Part shown: positions 1-8,666 of the stretch, in pieces
Layout of the letters: each line of letters starts with the position of its first letter
How positions within the stretch are numbered: the stretch's first letter is position 1
Source: JAVBQG01 sp031549185
GTDB lineage: Bacteria > Synergistota > Synergistia > Synergistales > Synergistaceae
Direction: 5' to 3'
DNA length: 40,039 bases
Assembly: GCA_031549185.1 (NCBI GenBank)
Contig: JAVBQG010000012.1
Location: forward strand, 1-40,039
Program-made: the position numbers and the translations under genes
The notes under the pieces: generated by a model
Databases searched by the model: none
Told to the model about the DNA's origin: nothing
Seen by the model: only the letters and a program-made list of their open reading frames with translations

Positions 1-33
1 TTTGTCCTGGAATTTTACGTCGGGTTGAGTCAT
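1..33 (-). CDS. 5' end of a gene running off the left edge
   Basis: An ATG at 33 on the minus strand follows an SD-like GAGGTG with an 8-base spacer and opens a frame reading MTQPDVKFQDK before the window ends. It lies 127 bases downstream of the large surface protein gene on the same strand. Eleven codons are too few to identify it. The call rests only on the start codon and ribosome site. Confidence 0.4.
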   Translation of the reverse strand, partial: MTQPDVKFQDK

Positions 34-159
34 AATAATTGCACCTCGCTGGTGAAAGATGGTGTCTTCTCAAACAACATCTTATCACGCTGCTCGCGCA
101 GTTTCAGCGAGGTCTTGCTTGATTTGAGGTGGAGATTGGGGGAGAAAATAGAACCTGCT

Positions 160-3100
160 CTACGCTCTCCTCCTCTTGGCGATTAGGGTCGCGGCGAATG
201 CGAGAGCCGCAGCGCCGAAGGCCCTAGAGTCGCAACCCCCTCCTCCTCCTGTACCTGTCTCGTCCTGACCTTCGTCCTGCCCGCTGCCGTGCTCTGAGAT
301 GGTGAAGCCGCCGTTGATGCCCTTGCCGGACAATTTCGCCACTTCGAAGCCGAAGGGCGAGCCCTCCCGGCGGAAGTAAATATCCGCGATCTCCACCTGT
401 TCGAGGTACATCGACGGGACTTCGAACTGAATGATGAAAGATTCTGCTCCCGAAGAACTGGCGGTTGCGGCCTTTCGCTTTTTGTAGGAGGTGGAGCCTT
501 TCTCGCTCTCAGGCAGCGGTACGTTGCTCTCAAGCACGTCGAAACTTGAATTCACCAGGTTTCCGTTCACGTCGCTGACGATGATGTTGTCGGCAAAGCC
601 TATCATGGGAACGACACACTCAATCATGCCGCCGGTAGATGCACTCATCCTGTTTTTAGGCTGATCGTCGGATGATGCGCCACCAAGCGAGACCAGCATC
701 TTTACGCTGGCCGTGGCGTCGTGGAACGCGACGAAGTCGCCCGAGCTCGCTTGAAATGGAGGGATGTAAAGCAATTGTTCGCTCTCCGTTGCGAGTGATG
801 CCATGCGGCTGCCTGGAGCGCCCCGAAGCGAATTGAGCGCAGCAATCCCTTCGCCCGCGTGAGATTTCGATCTCACACGGGAATTTCCCTTCGTTGGATC
901 TGGATCAATCGGATCGAGGTTGACAAAGAGCACGGAACCCGTGAGCGTCACAGGGGTCATTCCAAAGGAGGCAACCGATTCTCCCGAAACCTTCAGTTCA
1001 TATGGGCCAAAGCGTCCTTTGGCAAGATTGGCGTCGCCTGATACGAGAGGCAACAGGTAGGGGTGCGCATCGAAGAAACGCCTCGCGGATTCGTTGTCGG
1101 CCAGTACGGTTAGGTTGCCGAAGATGCCCGGATACGTGCTCCCCGAGGACTTGTCAAGATCACCGTAGGGAGTGAAAAGCTGATTCTCGGTACCGTTGTT
1201 CTTAAATCCATTATTGTAAAGCGACCACATGATGCCGTCGGAAACCACGCCGGTTCGACTATCGTTGTTGTGAAATCTGAGGGCCAAATTCACAGTCTTT
1301 GTGTAATATGTGATCGGCTGATTGACCGCAAGGTTTTTCCAAACGACCCGGACATCCCCCTCGGTTACGAGGATATCCATTAACATCTCCTTAACAATGT
1401 CCAGAAATGCTACGACCGCCATGCCAATCGCCACTCCTGATCCTGCTATGAGATGGTTATAGCCTCCCATCTGTGTCACTGTGTAGTTGGGGGCCATCAC
1501 GAAAGGCATTTTGCCCGTTTTATCGATGTCATCGTTCTTCCAAAAAGCATACGTCCGGGGGCTGACGATCAACGCCACGCAGTTTTCCGCCCCCGTTGCG
1601 TCCACCTGGCTCACCTTGCTGATCTTATTGCAGGGGATCATGATCGTCGTGCTGTCCGATTGCCCCGTAATCTTCGTCTTGGCCGTGAGAGTGACGGGAA
1701 GCATACCCGTTATACTAGTAGGCGGTTTCTTGATACACGTAACTCTGGCTCCGGCATTTGCGAACTCGCCGCCGTCGTCCCAAGCCACTGTCAGGTAGTC
1801 CGACGGTTTTCCCAAGCCGCCGTCTTCCGCAATCTTTCTCATCCCTGCGGGCCACTCCAGCGCAAAAGAGAACCCATCCTCGGCGTAGGAGTAGTCTATC
1901 AACCTGGCGTCTAAGGCTTCGAGCTCGTCGTTTGGTATTTGCCCATTGTATCTCCTGCTGAGCTCATCATAAAGCGCGCTGAAAGGCTTTGCAAAACTAT
2001 CGCCGATCCCCTTGTAGGGGTAGACGATGGGAAATTTCTTTTGCATTTCCGCAGGTAGCCGCTTGTAAGCCCCCCAGTTTGGGACGTGTGAAGATATGGG
2101 GATGATGAGCGATTGGGCCTCCTGAACGACGATCTGAGAATGCGGGAACCAGGGGTCGAGGATCGGCAGTACGTTCCCGGGGAAAAGCTCGAAGGCCTTC
2201 ATATCGATGACATAGCTCTCGAGCGAGGGGGTTTCCGTTGTCTTGAACGATAAGTCCACGTTGTAGTCCACTTTTCGATGAGCGTTGATGTTCGAGGACT
2301 CGATCTCGTAGCCGGCGCCGAGGTTTACAGATCTGTCTATGTACGCGCGGCAAAGAGGCCCCTTGATGCGCTCGACGTACCCAATCTCCTTAAGTTTCTC
2401 CGCGCTATAAAAAGCTGAGTCCGCTACCCGCGAGAACTTCAAAGAGCCACCGGTTCCATCCTCATTTTTCTTGACGGAGAGCGTAATGCCGTAGAGATTG
2501 GCGTTGAATTGCACCTTGTCGCGATCCGTCGCATTGGGTGGCCATACGGACCACGGTATCTCGAATTCCGTACGGTGGGGTTGTGTAGTTGAGGATAAAA
2601 AGCTTAATCCAAGCCCAATCAGAGTTAATGAGCTTTTTGACGGGATGGAATAGATGCCGTTTACGTCGACCGTGATATCGAGCGGGTCTCGGGCGTCGGC
2701 GAGGACTTCGGGAGGAACGCCTAGATAAATGCGCTCGACAGGGACAAAGTTGTTGACGAGGTGGAGTTTGTAGGTGTTCTCCCGACCGGTGGTGGGATCG
2801 GTGACTTTGATCTCGACATCCTCGCTCCTCCGGAGGCCGACAGAGAAGCGGCCGGATTTGAACGACGCGGGTGAATCGACCGGTTTCCCGTTGATCGCGA
2901 CCGTCGTGCCGCTGGGGGCATCCTCATGCAGATCGCCGAAGATATAGGCCTCCCAGGCGGAGCTCTCTGGATAATTGACGGTCCATGAATTCCCGGTCGC
3001 GAGGTCGCCTGAACCGAGTTTCATAAGAACGGGAGCGACGTCCGGGTATTCCCTGTATTGGGATGCTTTTGAAACCACCAGCGACTTGAGAATCGCTTTG

Positions 3101-4680
3101 CCTCGATCCCTTGCGACGACGACCGTGTACGTCGTGGGGCGCGGAATCCCGAGCCTGCTCAGGGTGACCTCGAACCGCAGCTCGTCGGCGCCGGCCGGAA
3201 ATTGCTTGACCACGCCGGGTTGGCCCGACTGGCAGTCCACCCCGTCGACCTTGATGTCGGTCCCTGGGTTTGCGGTCGGCACGATTCTGCAATACTGATA
3301 ATACGAGGTATCCGCGTCTCCGGGTGTCGCCGTCAGCAAGATATTGCCCCTCTTCGAGGGATCGAACGGCGGATTTGTGGCGAGAGGTCGCTCGCTGCCG
3401 GCGTCCGAACCTCTCGCGTAGATCTCGAGCCCCGTCAGATAGGCCTCGGTGTCGACGCGATACAGCAGCAGATTGTAGGCGGTCCTGGTGGGGGTTATGC
3501 CTGTACTCTTTTCCAGAAAGACCGTGATCGGCGTCGACTCTGCTGTCGGGGTGGGGAACCCAAGAGGCAGCTCCGTGCAACTGTACGTGCCGCCTGTTCC
3601 TGTCATCGACACCTCGCTGCCGCCGTTCACGCTCACAGCCACACTGGTGGGAGGCTGCGACCCGTTTGCCAGTGTTACGGACAGATCCCCCCGGTCCATG
3701 GCGTAGGGTATCCGATCGGCGAAACTGTAGCTCGCGTACGGATAAGAATTCACGGACGGCGTAAGCAGGGTCGAGTTGAAGCCGTGGGCCCCCGACGAAA
3801 GCGTGGCGCTCGCAAGGCGCATTTCCGTGGGTTGCCTCGTGATTTTGAGGGAGTAGTAGACGCTCTTCGAGTCCTTGGTGACCTGTATTAAAACGACGTT
3901 GAAACCTTCGGTCAGATCCATCGAAAACGACGAGCCGGATCTGTACGCGGAGTCCTGCGGCCTCATGTACGATATGATGCTGCCCGCAGTCGCGCTCAGC
4001 TCCACGGGCACGCTCGCAACATCGGGATCTACGGTGGTCTCGTATAACGTGCTGACCGCCGCGCTTGAAGTTATCGCCGGGACACCGTTAACCGTCACCG
4101 AGTTGAGCTTGCCCGTCGCTTCGGCGAACGGGATGTTGTTGAAGGCTGCGAGCAGCCGTGGCGTCGAAGTGTTGGGTTCTCCCAGGACGTTCTCTTTCCC
4201 GGAATACGAGTACGATATTGTCTCGCCCGTTTGAATCGAAGCAGTCGTCGTTATCTCAACCACGTCGAAGATGCGGCGCAAATAGGTGTTCTCGTACCGG
4301 CTTACATCGGCATTCAGGCCGTTGACGTCGTTGGTGCCTGTTCCCGATATGGAAAAATTCACATACGTCTGTTGTAAGGCAGTGTAGCCCGCCCCATCCC
4401 GATTGTTGGAGACCGACTCGAGTGGTCTTGCGAACTTCAGCTGTAGAACCTTGTCGTCGATTTTCGTGGCAACGGGGTACATTGTGGTCGCTACGGCACT
4501 GTACGTCAAAATTCCGCTCTGATCGGGGAAAAATTCCGGCCAGGAGAACTCCGACGACTGATAATTGCCCGCGCTGTCGGCCGCCGGCATCGTGTGGCGC
4601 AGGATCGCGCCGGCCAGCGTGAGGCACAGAAGCAAACCGATGACGGCAGAAATTGAAACGCGCCCTTTGTCTTTTCTCAT
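160..4680 (-). CDS. Large surface protein with cadherin-like domains and Synergist-CTERM tail
   Basis: This 1506-residue protein is probably exported and held at the cell surface. Residues 1-36 look like a signal peptide with a basic start and a hydrophobic stretch (ISAVIGLLLCLTLAGAIL). Roughly residues 190-530 hold repeated beta-rich units ending in motifs such as YSLKITR, YNLLLYR and TYTVVVAR, typical of the cadherin-like beta-sandwich domain family (PF12733). The rest is unrecognised. The end has a Gly-rich run, a single cysteine (GGGGGCDSRAFG), a hydrophobic helix and a final KRRRA, the layout of the Synergist-CTERM sorting signal. In known families of this kind the tail is cut and the protein anchored; the processing enzyme is not in the window. 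The ATG at 4680 has a clear AGGAGG upstream. Binding partner and function are unknown. Confidence 0.88.
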   Translation of the reverse strand: MRKDKGRVSISAVIGLLLCLTLAGAILRHTMPAADSAGNYQSSEFSWPEFFPDQSGILTYSAVATTMYPVATKIDDKVLQLKFARPLESVSNNRDGAGYTALQQTYVNFSISGTGTNDVNGLNADVSRYENTYLRRIFDVVEITTTASIQTGETISYSYSGKENVLGEPNTSTPRLLAAFNNIPFAEATGKLNSVTVNGVPAITSSAAVSTLYETTVDPDVASVPVELSATAGSIISYMRPQDSAYRSGSSFSMDLTEGFNVVLIQVTKDSKSVYYSLKITRQPTEMRLASATLSSGAHGFNSTLLTPSVNSYPYASYSFADRIPYAMDRGDLSVTLANGSQPPTSVAVSVNGGSEVSMTGTGGTYSCTELPLGFPTPTAESTPITVFLEKSTGITPTRTAYNLLLYRVDTEAYLTGLEIYARGSDAGSERPLATNPPFDPSKRGNILLTATPGDADTSYYQYCRIVPTANPGTDIKVDGVDCQSGQPGVVKQFPAGADELRFEVTLSRLGIPRPTTYTVVVARDRGKAILKSLVVSKASQYREYPDVAPVLMKLGSGDLATGNSWTVNYPESSAWEAYIFGDLHEDAPSGTTVAINGKPVDSPASFKSGRFSVGLRRSEDVEIKVTDPTTGRENTYKLHLVNNFVPVERIYLGVPPEVLADARDPLDITVDVNGIYSIPSKSSLTLIGLGLSFLSSTTQPHRTEFEIPWSVWPPNATDRDKVQFNANLYGITLSVKKNEDGTGGSLKFSRVADSAFYSAEKLKEIGYVERIKGPLCRAYIDRSVNLGAGYEIESSNINAHRKVDYNVDLSFKTTETPSLESYVIDMKAFELFPGNVLPILDPWFPHSQIVVQEAQSLIIPISSHVPNWGAYKRLPAEMQKKFPIVYPYKGIGDSFAKPFSALYDELSRRYNGQIPNDELEALDARLIDYSYAEDGFSFALEWPAGMRKIAEDGGLGKPSDYLTVAWDDGGEFANAGARVTCIKKPPTSITGMLPVTLTAKTKITGQSDSTTIMIPCNKISKVSQVDATGAENCVALIVSPRTYAFWKNDDIDKTGKMPFVMAPNYTVTQMGGYNHLIAGSGVAIGMAVVAFLDIVKEMLMDILVTEGDVRVVWKNLAVNQPITYYTKTVNLALRFHNNDSRTGVVSDGIMWSLYNNGFKNNGTENQLFTPYGDLDKSSGSTYPGIFGNLTVLADNESARRFFDAHPYLLPLVSGDANLAKGRFGPYELKVSGESVASFGMTPVTLTGSVLFVNLDPIDPDPTKGNSRVRSKSHAGEGIAALNSLRGAPGSRMASLATESEQLLYIPPFQASSGDFVAFHDATASVKMLVSLGGASSDDQPKNRMSASTGGMIECVVPMIGFADNIIVSDVNGNLVNSSFDVLESNVPLPESEKGSTSYKKRKAATASSSGAESFIIQFEVPSMYLEQVEIADIYFRREGSPFGFEVAKLSGKGINGGFTISEHGSGQDEGQDETGTGGGGGCDSRAFGAAALAFAATLIAKRRRA

Positions 4681-4783
4681 TTCCAGTCTCCTCCTAAGCC
4701 TCGTTTACGGAATTCCAGCCTCTTGTCGCGCGGGTCGACATTTGCGCCTGTCGTATGCCACGTCATCTTCAAAAGAAAACGGA

Positions 4784-4871
4784 TTTATTTGTCTGGGGCC
4801 TGAAGGGCAAAGATTGTAAGCCCTTGCGACTCCTGCGTGTTCTCACGAACAAATTGCCGTCTGTGTGATTT
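4784..4871 (-). repeat. Dispersed ~90 bp repeat, family R1, copy A
   Basis: Read on the minus strand, this stretch runs from AAATCACACAGACGGCAATT through a core GCAGGAGTCGCAAGGGCTTA to CTTTGCCCTTCAGGCCCC. The same order of blocks recurs at 5439-5528 and 5524-5612 on the plus strand. It is noncoding, with no transposase nearby. It lies 110-200 bases upstream of the large surface protein start. Confidence 0.7.
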
Positions 4872-4992
4872 ACCCAGCGTCTCCTTGCCTCCGGGCGTCG
4901 GCCTTCCCGGGTTGCCGGTGGGCAGGAGGGAGAAAAGAAACGCGCTGACAGTGAAACAGCCGGCGACGAAGAACCATGGGGGCCACCAGCTT
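4870..4992 (-). other. Possible decayed membrane-protein tail
   Basis: One minus-strand frame reads WPPWFFVAGCFTVSAFLF followed by SLLPTGNP and a Gly/Pro-rich tail. This looks like the last membrane helix of a transporter, but it has no start or partner in frame, and the frame runs straight on into repeat R1. It could be the remnant of a lost gene or chance. It lies immediately downstream of the 54-codon frame at 4993-5157 and in a different frame. Confidence 0.2.
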
Positions 4993-5157
4993 TCATGGTC
5001 TTTTCGCGCGGGGTTTTGGGCGACACTCCAGCGTGTGGCCGGAACCTCGCACTCCAACGATACGGACGCCCCGCTCTGCCGCTGCGCCCAGTCTGCGGTG
5101 TGCCGAGCTTTCGACGATGCCCGGATCGTCATCCACAATCAGCACCACGGCCTTCAT
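4993..5157 (-). CDS. Short ORF with strong ribosome site, response-regulator-like start
   Basis: The minus-strand ATG at 5157 follows AAGGAGAT with a 7-base spacer, a very good ribosome site. The 54-residue product begins MKAVVLIVDDDPGIVESSAH. The LIVDDDPGI part resembles the first strand and acidic pocket of response-regulator receiver domains, but the rest does not continue as a receiver, and no Asp-phosphorylation strand follows. It may be the stub of a regulator broken by a frameshift or deletion, or a short orphan peptide. Confidence 0.3.
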   Translation of the reverse strand: MKAVVLIVDDDPGIVESSAHRRLGAAAERGVRIVGVRGSGHTLECRPKPRAKRP

Positions 5158-5344
5158 GCCCCGTATCTCCTTCCGCCTGGCATTCTGTCAAGGAAACCTC
5201 GGTTTTATGCGTTCGCATTATCGTTTCACTATTTTATCAATGCGAAATCATAATTACAATACCAAGAACCAGGAGGAGGCGGATCGGCGCATGGATCGGC
5301 TGAAATGATTCTCGCAGCCGCTTCGAACGGTTCATAAAATCAAG

Positions 5345-5363
5345 CCCCCGTCTTTGCCGGGGG
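5345..5363 (-). terminator. Hairpin, likely terminator for minus-strand transcription
   Basis: The stem CCCCCG/CGGGGG (5345-5350 with 5358-5363) encloses a 7-base loop. On the minus strand it is followed by a T-rich tract (CTTGATTTTATG). It lies downstream of the M20 amidohydrolase gene and the two repeat copies. Confidence 0.4.
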
Positions 5364-5438
5364 TATCTGACTTATAAAGTGCTTCATGGTGCGGCTCAGG
5401 GAGAATAAAGGGAGACGCTGATTAAGGAGACACTGATT

Positions 5439-5528
5439 AAATCGCGCAGACGGCAATTTGTTTGTGCGAGCATGTAGAAACCACGAGGGTGCGCAATCTT
5501 TGCCCTTTAGGGAGACGCTGATCAAATC
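5439..5528 (+). repeat. Dispersed repeat R1, copy B
   Basis: AAATCGCGCAGACGGCAATT at its left end matches copy A closely. The middle (ACCACGAGGGTGCGCAATC) is diverged, and the end is CTTTGCCCTTTAGGG, then AGACGCTGATCAAATC, which begins copy C. A short GGAGACGCTGATTAA motif is repeated at 5411 and varied at 5427, so this stretch looks like a small tandem array. Confidence 0.7.
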
Positions 5529-5612
5529 GGCCAAACGGGAATCCTTCGTTTGGCATCGCAGGAGTCGCAAGGGCTCGCATCTTTACCCTTCAGGCCCCTG
5601 TCGATTAATCCT
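5524..5612 (+). repeat. Dispersed repeat R1, copy C
   Basis: It begins AAATCGGCCAAACGGGAATC and carries the core GCAGGAGTCGCAAGGGCT shared exactly with copy A, then CTTTACCCTTCAGGCCCCTG. It ends 25 bases beyond the stop codon of the M20 amidohydrolase gene. Together with copies A and B, 5158-5636 holds only repeat and hairpin sequence; I see no gene there. Confidence 0.7.
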
Positions 5613-5636
5613 TCCCTCGGGAGACGGAACGGTATC

Positions 5637-6863
5637 TCACGAAACGACGGTCCGTGAGCCCGATACACGGGGCGAAAGCAGCCGCGTCGCCGCGGCCACG
5701 AGCACGCGCACGCCGGGGAGCATGCACTTTTCGTCCGGGGCGAAGCATACGTTGTGCAGCTGCGGCGACATCTCCGGGTCGGCGTCCTCCGGCGTGCAGC
5801 CGAGCCAGAACATGGCGGCGGGCACCTTCTGCGCGAAGTAGGCGAAGTCCTCGGCGGTCATGTCGGGGTGGGGCGGCTCGTGCCAGGCGTCCGCGCCCAG
5901 CTCGTCCGTCGCGGCCGCGCGCAGTTCTTCGACCATGCCCGCGTCGTTGAAGAGCGCGGGATAGCCGCGCAGGTACCGCGATTCGCAGTCGCCGCCCATC
6001 CCCCGCGCGACGGACTTCGCGATCTCGCCGACCTTGCGCTCGATCATGTCCTGCGTGAGCGAGTTGAACGTGCGGACGGTGCCTTCGAGATCGACGCGGT
6101 CGGCGATGATGTTGTCCTTGACGCCGCCGTGGATGGTGCCGATCGTGACCACCGCCATGTCCGCCGGGGCGACGTTGCGCGCGACGATCGTCTGCAGCGC
6201 GCCGACGATCTGAGATGCGATGGCGATGGCGTCGACGCCCAGGTGCGGCGCGGCGCCGTGCGCCGAGCGCCCGAGCGCGGCAAGTTCGATCTTGTCGACG
6301 GCCGCCATGAAGGGCCCGGGGCGGCAGTTGACCGTGCCGCACTTGTAGCGCGGCCACACGTGCAGCGCCAGCATGGCGTCGACCTTCGGGTCTTCGAGCG
6401 CGCCGCCCGTGATCATCGCCGCCGCGCCGCCGGGCGGGCTCAGCTCCTCCGCCGGCTGGAAGGCGAACTTGACGTTCCCGGCGAGTTGCTCGCGCATCCC
6501 GGCCAGGGTCATGGCCGCGCCGAGCAGGATCGCCATGTGCATGTCGTGCCCGCAGGCGTGCATGACGCCCGCGTTCCCCGACGCAAATTCGAGCCCCGTC
6601 GCCTCGGTTAGCGGCAGCGCGTCCATGTCGGCGCGGAGGGCGATCGTCCGCCCGGGGCGCGCGCCGCGCAGAAGGCCCGTCACGCCGTTCCCTCCGCCGA
6701 CGTTCCGCCGGACCTCCATGTCGAGCCTTTCCAGCTCTCCCGCGACGAACGCCGCGGTCTTCCGCTCGCCGTTCGACAGCTCCGGATTGCGGTGCAGGTG
6801 CCTGCGAATTTCGACGATCCTCGCGAGGTGTTTTTCCGCTTTTTTCAGGATGGACTCGGACAT
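5637..6863 (-). CDS. M20 family metallo-amidohydrolase (HipO/N-acyl amino acid hydrolase type)
   Basis: This 408-residue protein should remove acyl groups from amino acids or short peptides with a two-metal centre. The family's metal motifs are all visible: ALRADMDALP (about 76-84), HACGHDMH (102-109, with C104 and H106), QPAEE (136-140, catalytic glutamate), LHVWP (H168) and a late LHN near residue 380. Length and motif order fit the HipO/IAA-amino acid hydrolase branch. There is no signal peptide, so it is cytoplasmic. The ATG at 6863 has GAGGAGG upstream. The gene is divergent from the branched-chain amino acid binding protein at 7118, which suits a role in amino-acid salvage. The exact substrate cannot be read from sequence. 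Confidence 0.92.
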   Translation of the reverse strand: MSESILKKAEKHLARIVEIRRHLHRNPELSNGERKTAAFVAGELERLDMEVRRNVGGGNGVTGLLRGARPGRTIALRADMDALPLTEATGLEFASGNAGVMHACGHDMHMAILLGAAMTLAGMREQLAGNVKFAFQPAEELSPPGGAAAMITGGALEDPKVDAMLALHVWPRYKCGTVNCRPGPFMAAVDKIELAALGRSAHGAAPHLGVDAIAIASQIVGALQTIVARNVAPADMAVVTIGTIHGGVKDNIIADRVDLEGTVRTFNSLTQDMIERKVGEIAKSVARGMGGDCESRYLRGYPALFNDAGMVEELRAAATDELGADAWHEPPHPDMTAEDFAYFAQKVPAAMFWLGCTPEDADPEMSPQLHNVCFAPDEKCMLPGVRVLVAAATRLLSPRVSGSRTVVS

Positions 6864-7117
6864 GGGGTTGCCTCCTCAGGGGATGAAATTTCCAAGATTA
6901 TACTGCAAACCGAAGCCCTGATCGAACGTGCATATCGCGTGCGATAATGAACCGACTTGACGCCGCATCGTCGCAATTGTGTTAACATATGTGGCATCGG
7001 CATGGTACGACCCCAAAGGAGAGAGGGTGATCGGCGGACAAGACGGCAAGACGGATCGTTGCGAGTCGTTTTCTGTTTCCAGTTTCGCGATCAAACACTA
7101 TCTGGGGGTGCACGAAT

Positions 7118-8269
7118 TTGAAGAAGATCACGGCAGTTCTTGCGGTTCTTTTCATCTTTGCGGCGGCAAGCATGGCAATAGCGGCGGATCCCATCAAGAT
7201 CGGTTATCTCGCGGCTCTCACCGGGGACTACGCGGGTTACGGACAGGCCGAGGTCAACATGGCGAAAATCGTGGTCGACGACGTCAACGCCAAGGGCGGC
7301 GTTCTGGGACGCCCGCTGGAGCTGGTCGTCTACGACACCAAGACGCGCAACGAGGACGCGGTCAACGCCGTCCGCCGCATGATCGAGAGCGACAAGGTCG
7401 TGGTGATCGTCGGGGCGAACTCGAGCGGCATCAACATCGCGACGGCCCCGATCGCCAACAAGGGCCACGTGGCGCAGATCGGCACCTGCACGACCAACCC
7501 TCTCGTCACGGTCGACAACAAGGGCAAGGTCCGCCCGTACTCCTTCCGCATCTGCTTCACCGATCCCTATCAGGGCGCGCTGGCGGCGAGCCTGGCGTAT
7601 ACCACCCTCAAGAAGGACAAGGCCGCCGTCCTCTATAACGTCGGCTCCGACTACGCGCAGGGCCTCCGCGAGTTCTTCGTGAAGGACTACAAAAAAATGG
7701 GCGGCAAGATCGTGACGGACGAAGGCTACCGCGAGACCGACGTCGACTTCCGCGCGCAGCTCACCAAGATCAAGAACGGCGGCGCCAACGTGCTGTTCCT
7801 CCCCGGCATGGGCAAGGATATGGCGCTCATCATCAAGCAGGCGAGGGAGCTCGGCCTGAAAGACCTCACGATCATCGGCGGCGACGGCTATGGCGAGTTC
7901 ATGAACGAGATCGCGGGCGACTCCATGGTCGGCACCTACTGGGTCACCCACACCTACCTCGAAGACCCGGGGATGGCCCCCATCTTCAAGCGCTACAAGG
8001 AAGTCTACAAGGACGACTGCAAGGAGTTCATCAACGGAACGATGGCCTACGACGCGATGTACTGGGTGGTCGACGCCATCAAGCGCGCCGGCAAGGTCGA
8101 CGGGTCCTCCGTCGCGAAGGCGCTCGAGAGTACGAAAAACCTGAAGCTCAATCACGCCACCCTGACGATCGACCCGAAGGATCACAACCCGGTGAAGAAA
8201 GCCGGCATCTTCCTGCTCGTCGACAAGGACCTCAAGGCGAAGTTCTTCCAGAAGGTCGAACCCAAGTAG
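7118..8269 (+). CDS. ABC transporter substrate-binding protein, branched-chain amino acid type
   Basis: A 383-residue periplasmic binding protein of the LivJ/LivK type (type 1 fold). Residues 1-22 are a signal peptide (MKKITAVLAVLFIFAAASMA), followed by IKIGYLAALTGDYAGYG, the standard opening of this family. Later motifs include the GANSSGINIATAPIA segment and the IIGGDGYG region. The start is a TTG at 7118 with GGGGGTG 7 bases upstream; no ATG or GTG gives a full signal peptide. No permease or ATPase genes follow, so it is an orphan binding protein that must work with a transporter encoded elsewhere. A hairpin terminator follows. Confidence 0.92.
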   Translation: MKKITAVLAVLFIFAAASMAIAADPIKIGYLAALTGDYAGYGQAEVNMAKIVVDDVNAKGGVLGRPLELVVYDTKTRNEDAVNAVRRMIESDKVVVIVGANSSGINIATAPIANKGHVAQIGTCTTNPLVTVDNKGKVRPYSFRICFTDPYQGALAASLAYTTLKKDKAAVLYNVGSDYAQGLREFFVKDYKKMGGKIVTDEGYRETDVDFRAQLTKIKNGGANVLFLPGMGKDMALIIKQARELGLKDLTIIGGDGYGEFMNEIAGDSMVGTYWVTHTYLEDPGMAPIFKRYKEVYKDDCKEFINGTMAYDAMYWVVDAIKRAGKVDGSSVAKALESTKNLKLNHATLTIDPKDHNPVKKAGIFLLVDKDLKAKFFQKVEPK

Positions 8270-8293
8270 ATTCCGACATCCGTCCACAAGAAT

Positions 8294-8324
8294 CGGGACC
8301 GCGGAGAGTCGCTCCACGGTCCCG
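8294..8324 (+). terminator. Hairpin after the substrate-binding protein gene
   Basis: The stem CGGGACCG/CGGTCCCG, continued by GGAG/CTCC, begins 25 bases after the stop codon. Only a weak TTTC run follows, so termination may be partial. Confidence 0.55.
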
Positions 8325-8340
8325 GTTTCGCGTCCTTTGG

Positions 8341-8458
8341 CCCGTTTTGTGTAGGGGCGCACAGTGTGCGCCCGCCAAGAAACGTGATTCTTTCAGTCCA
8401 AAGCGGGCGAACGCTGTTCGCCCCAAAAACAATCGAATTGATTTAGAACCGGAATTAC
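8341..8458 (+). repeat. Dispersed repeat R2, copy 1
   Basis: About 118 bases with two internal palindromes (GGGCGCACAGTGTGCGCCC and GGGCGAACGCTGTTCGCCC) joined by GCCAAGAAACGTGATTCTTT and ending in AGAACCGGAATTAC. The same arrangement recurs at 15689-15814. Its last bases overlap the stop codon of the flagellin-like remnant on the other strand. Confidence 0.75.
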
Positions 8459-8646
8459 CCCGTCACCAGCGCCGCGATTCTCTCTCTCGACTCCTCCGAG
8501 AGTTTGAACATGTTTCCCGCGCTCCGCGCCAGCAGGTTCAGTTTCACGAAGGCCAGCATCTCCTGCGCCAGGTCGGTGTCCAGGATGCGGGACTGCGCCG
8601 CCTCCAGGCTGATCGTGCTGCCGGCGAGGTGAGCCTCGCCGGCCTC
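8455..8646 (-). pseudogene. Decayed flagellin C-terminal fragment, relative of the next gene
   Basis: The minus-strand frame between in-frame stops reads SLEAAQSRILDTDLAQEML, then AFVKLNLLARSAGNMF, then SEESRERIAALVTG and stop. The AAQSRxxDTDLAxEM...F.K.N pattern is the hallmark of the flagellin C-terminal D0 helix. It matches the C-terminal half of the gene at 8667-8954 along its length. It has no start codon and its upstream edge is a hairpin (8620-8643), so it is a truncated second copy. The stop codon falls at the border of repeat R2. Confidence 0.6.
8620..8643 (-). terminator. Perfect 10-bp hairpin between the mini-flagellin gene and its remnant
   Basis: GCCGGCGAGG, a 4-base loop, CCTCGCCGGC. 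It lies 23 bases after the stop of the 95-residue gene on the minus strand. There is no T run, so it may be a weak terminator or a transcript stabiliser. Confidence 0.45.
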
Positions 8647-8666
8647 TTATGTAACGGAGAAATCTG

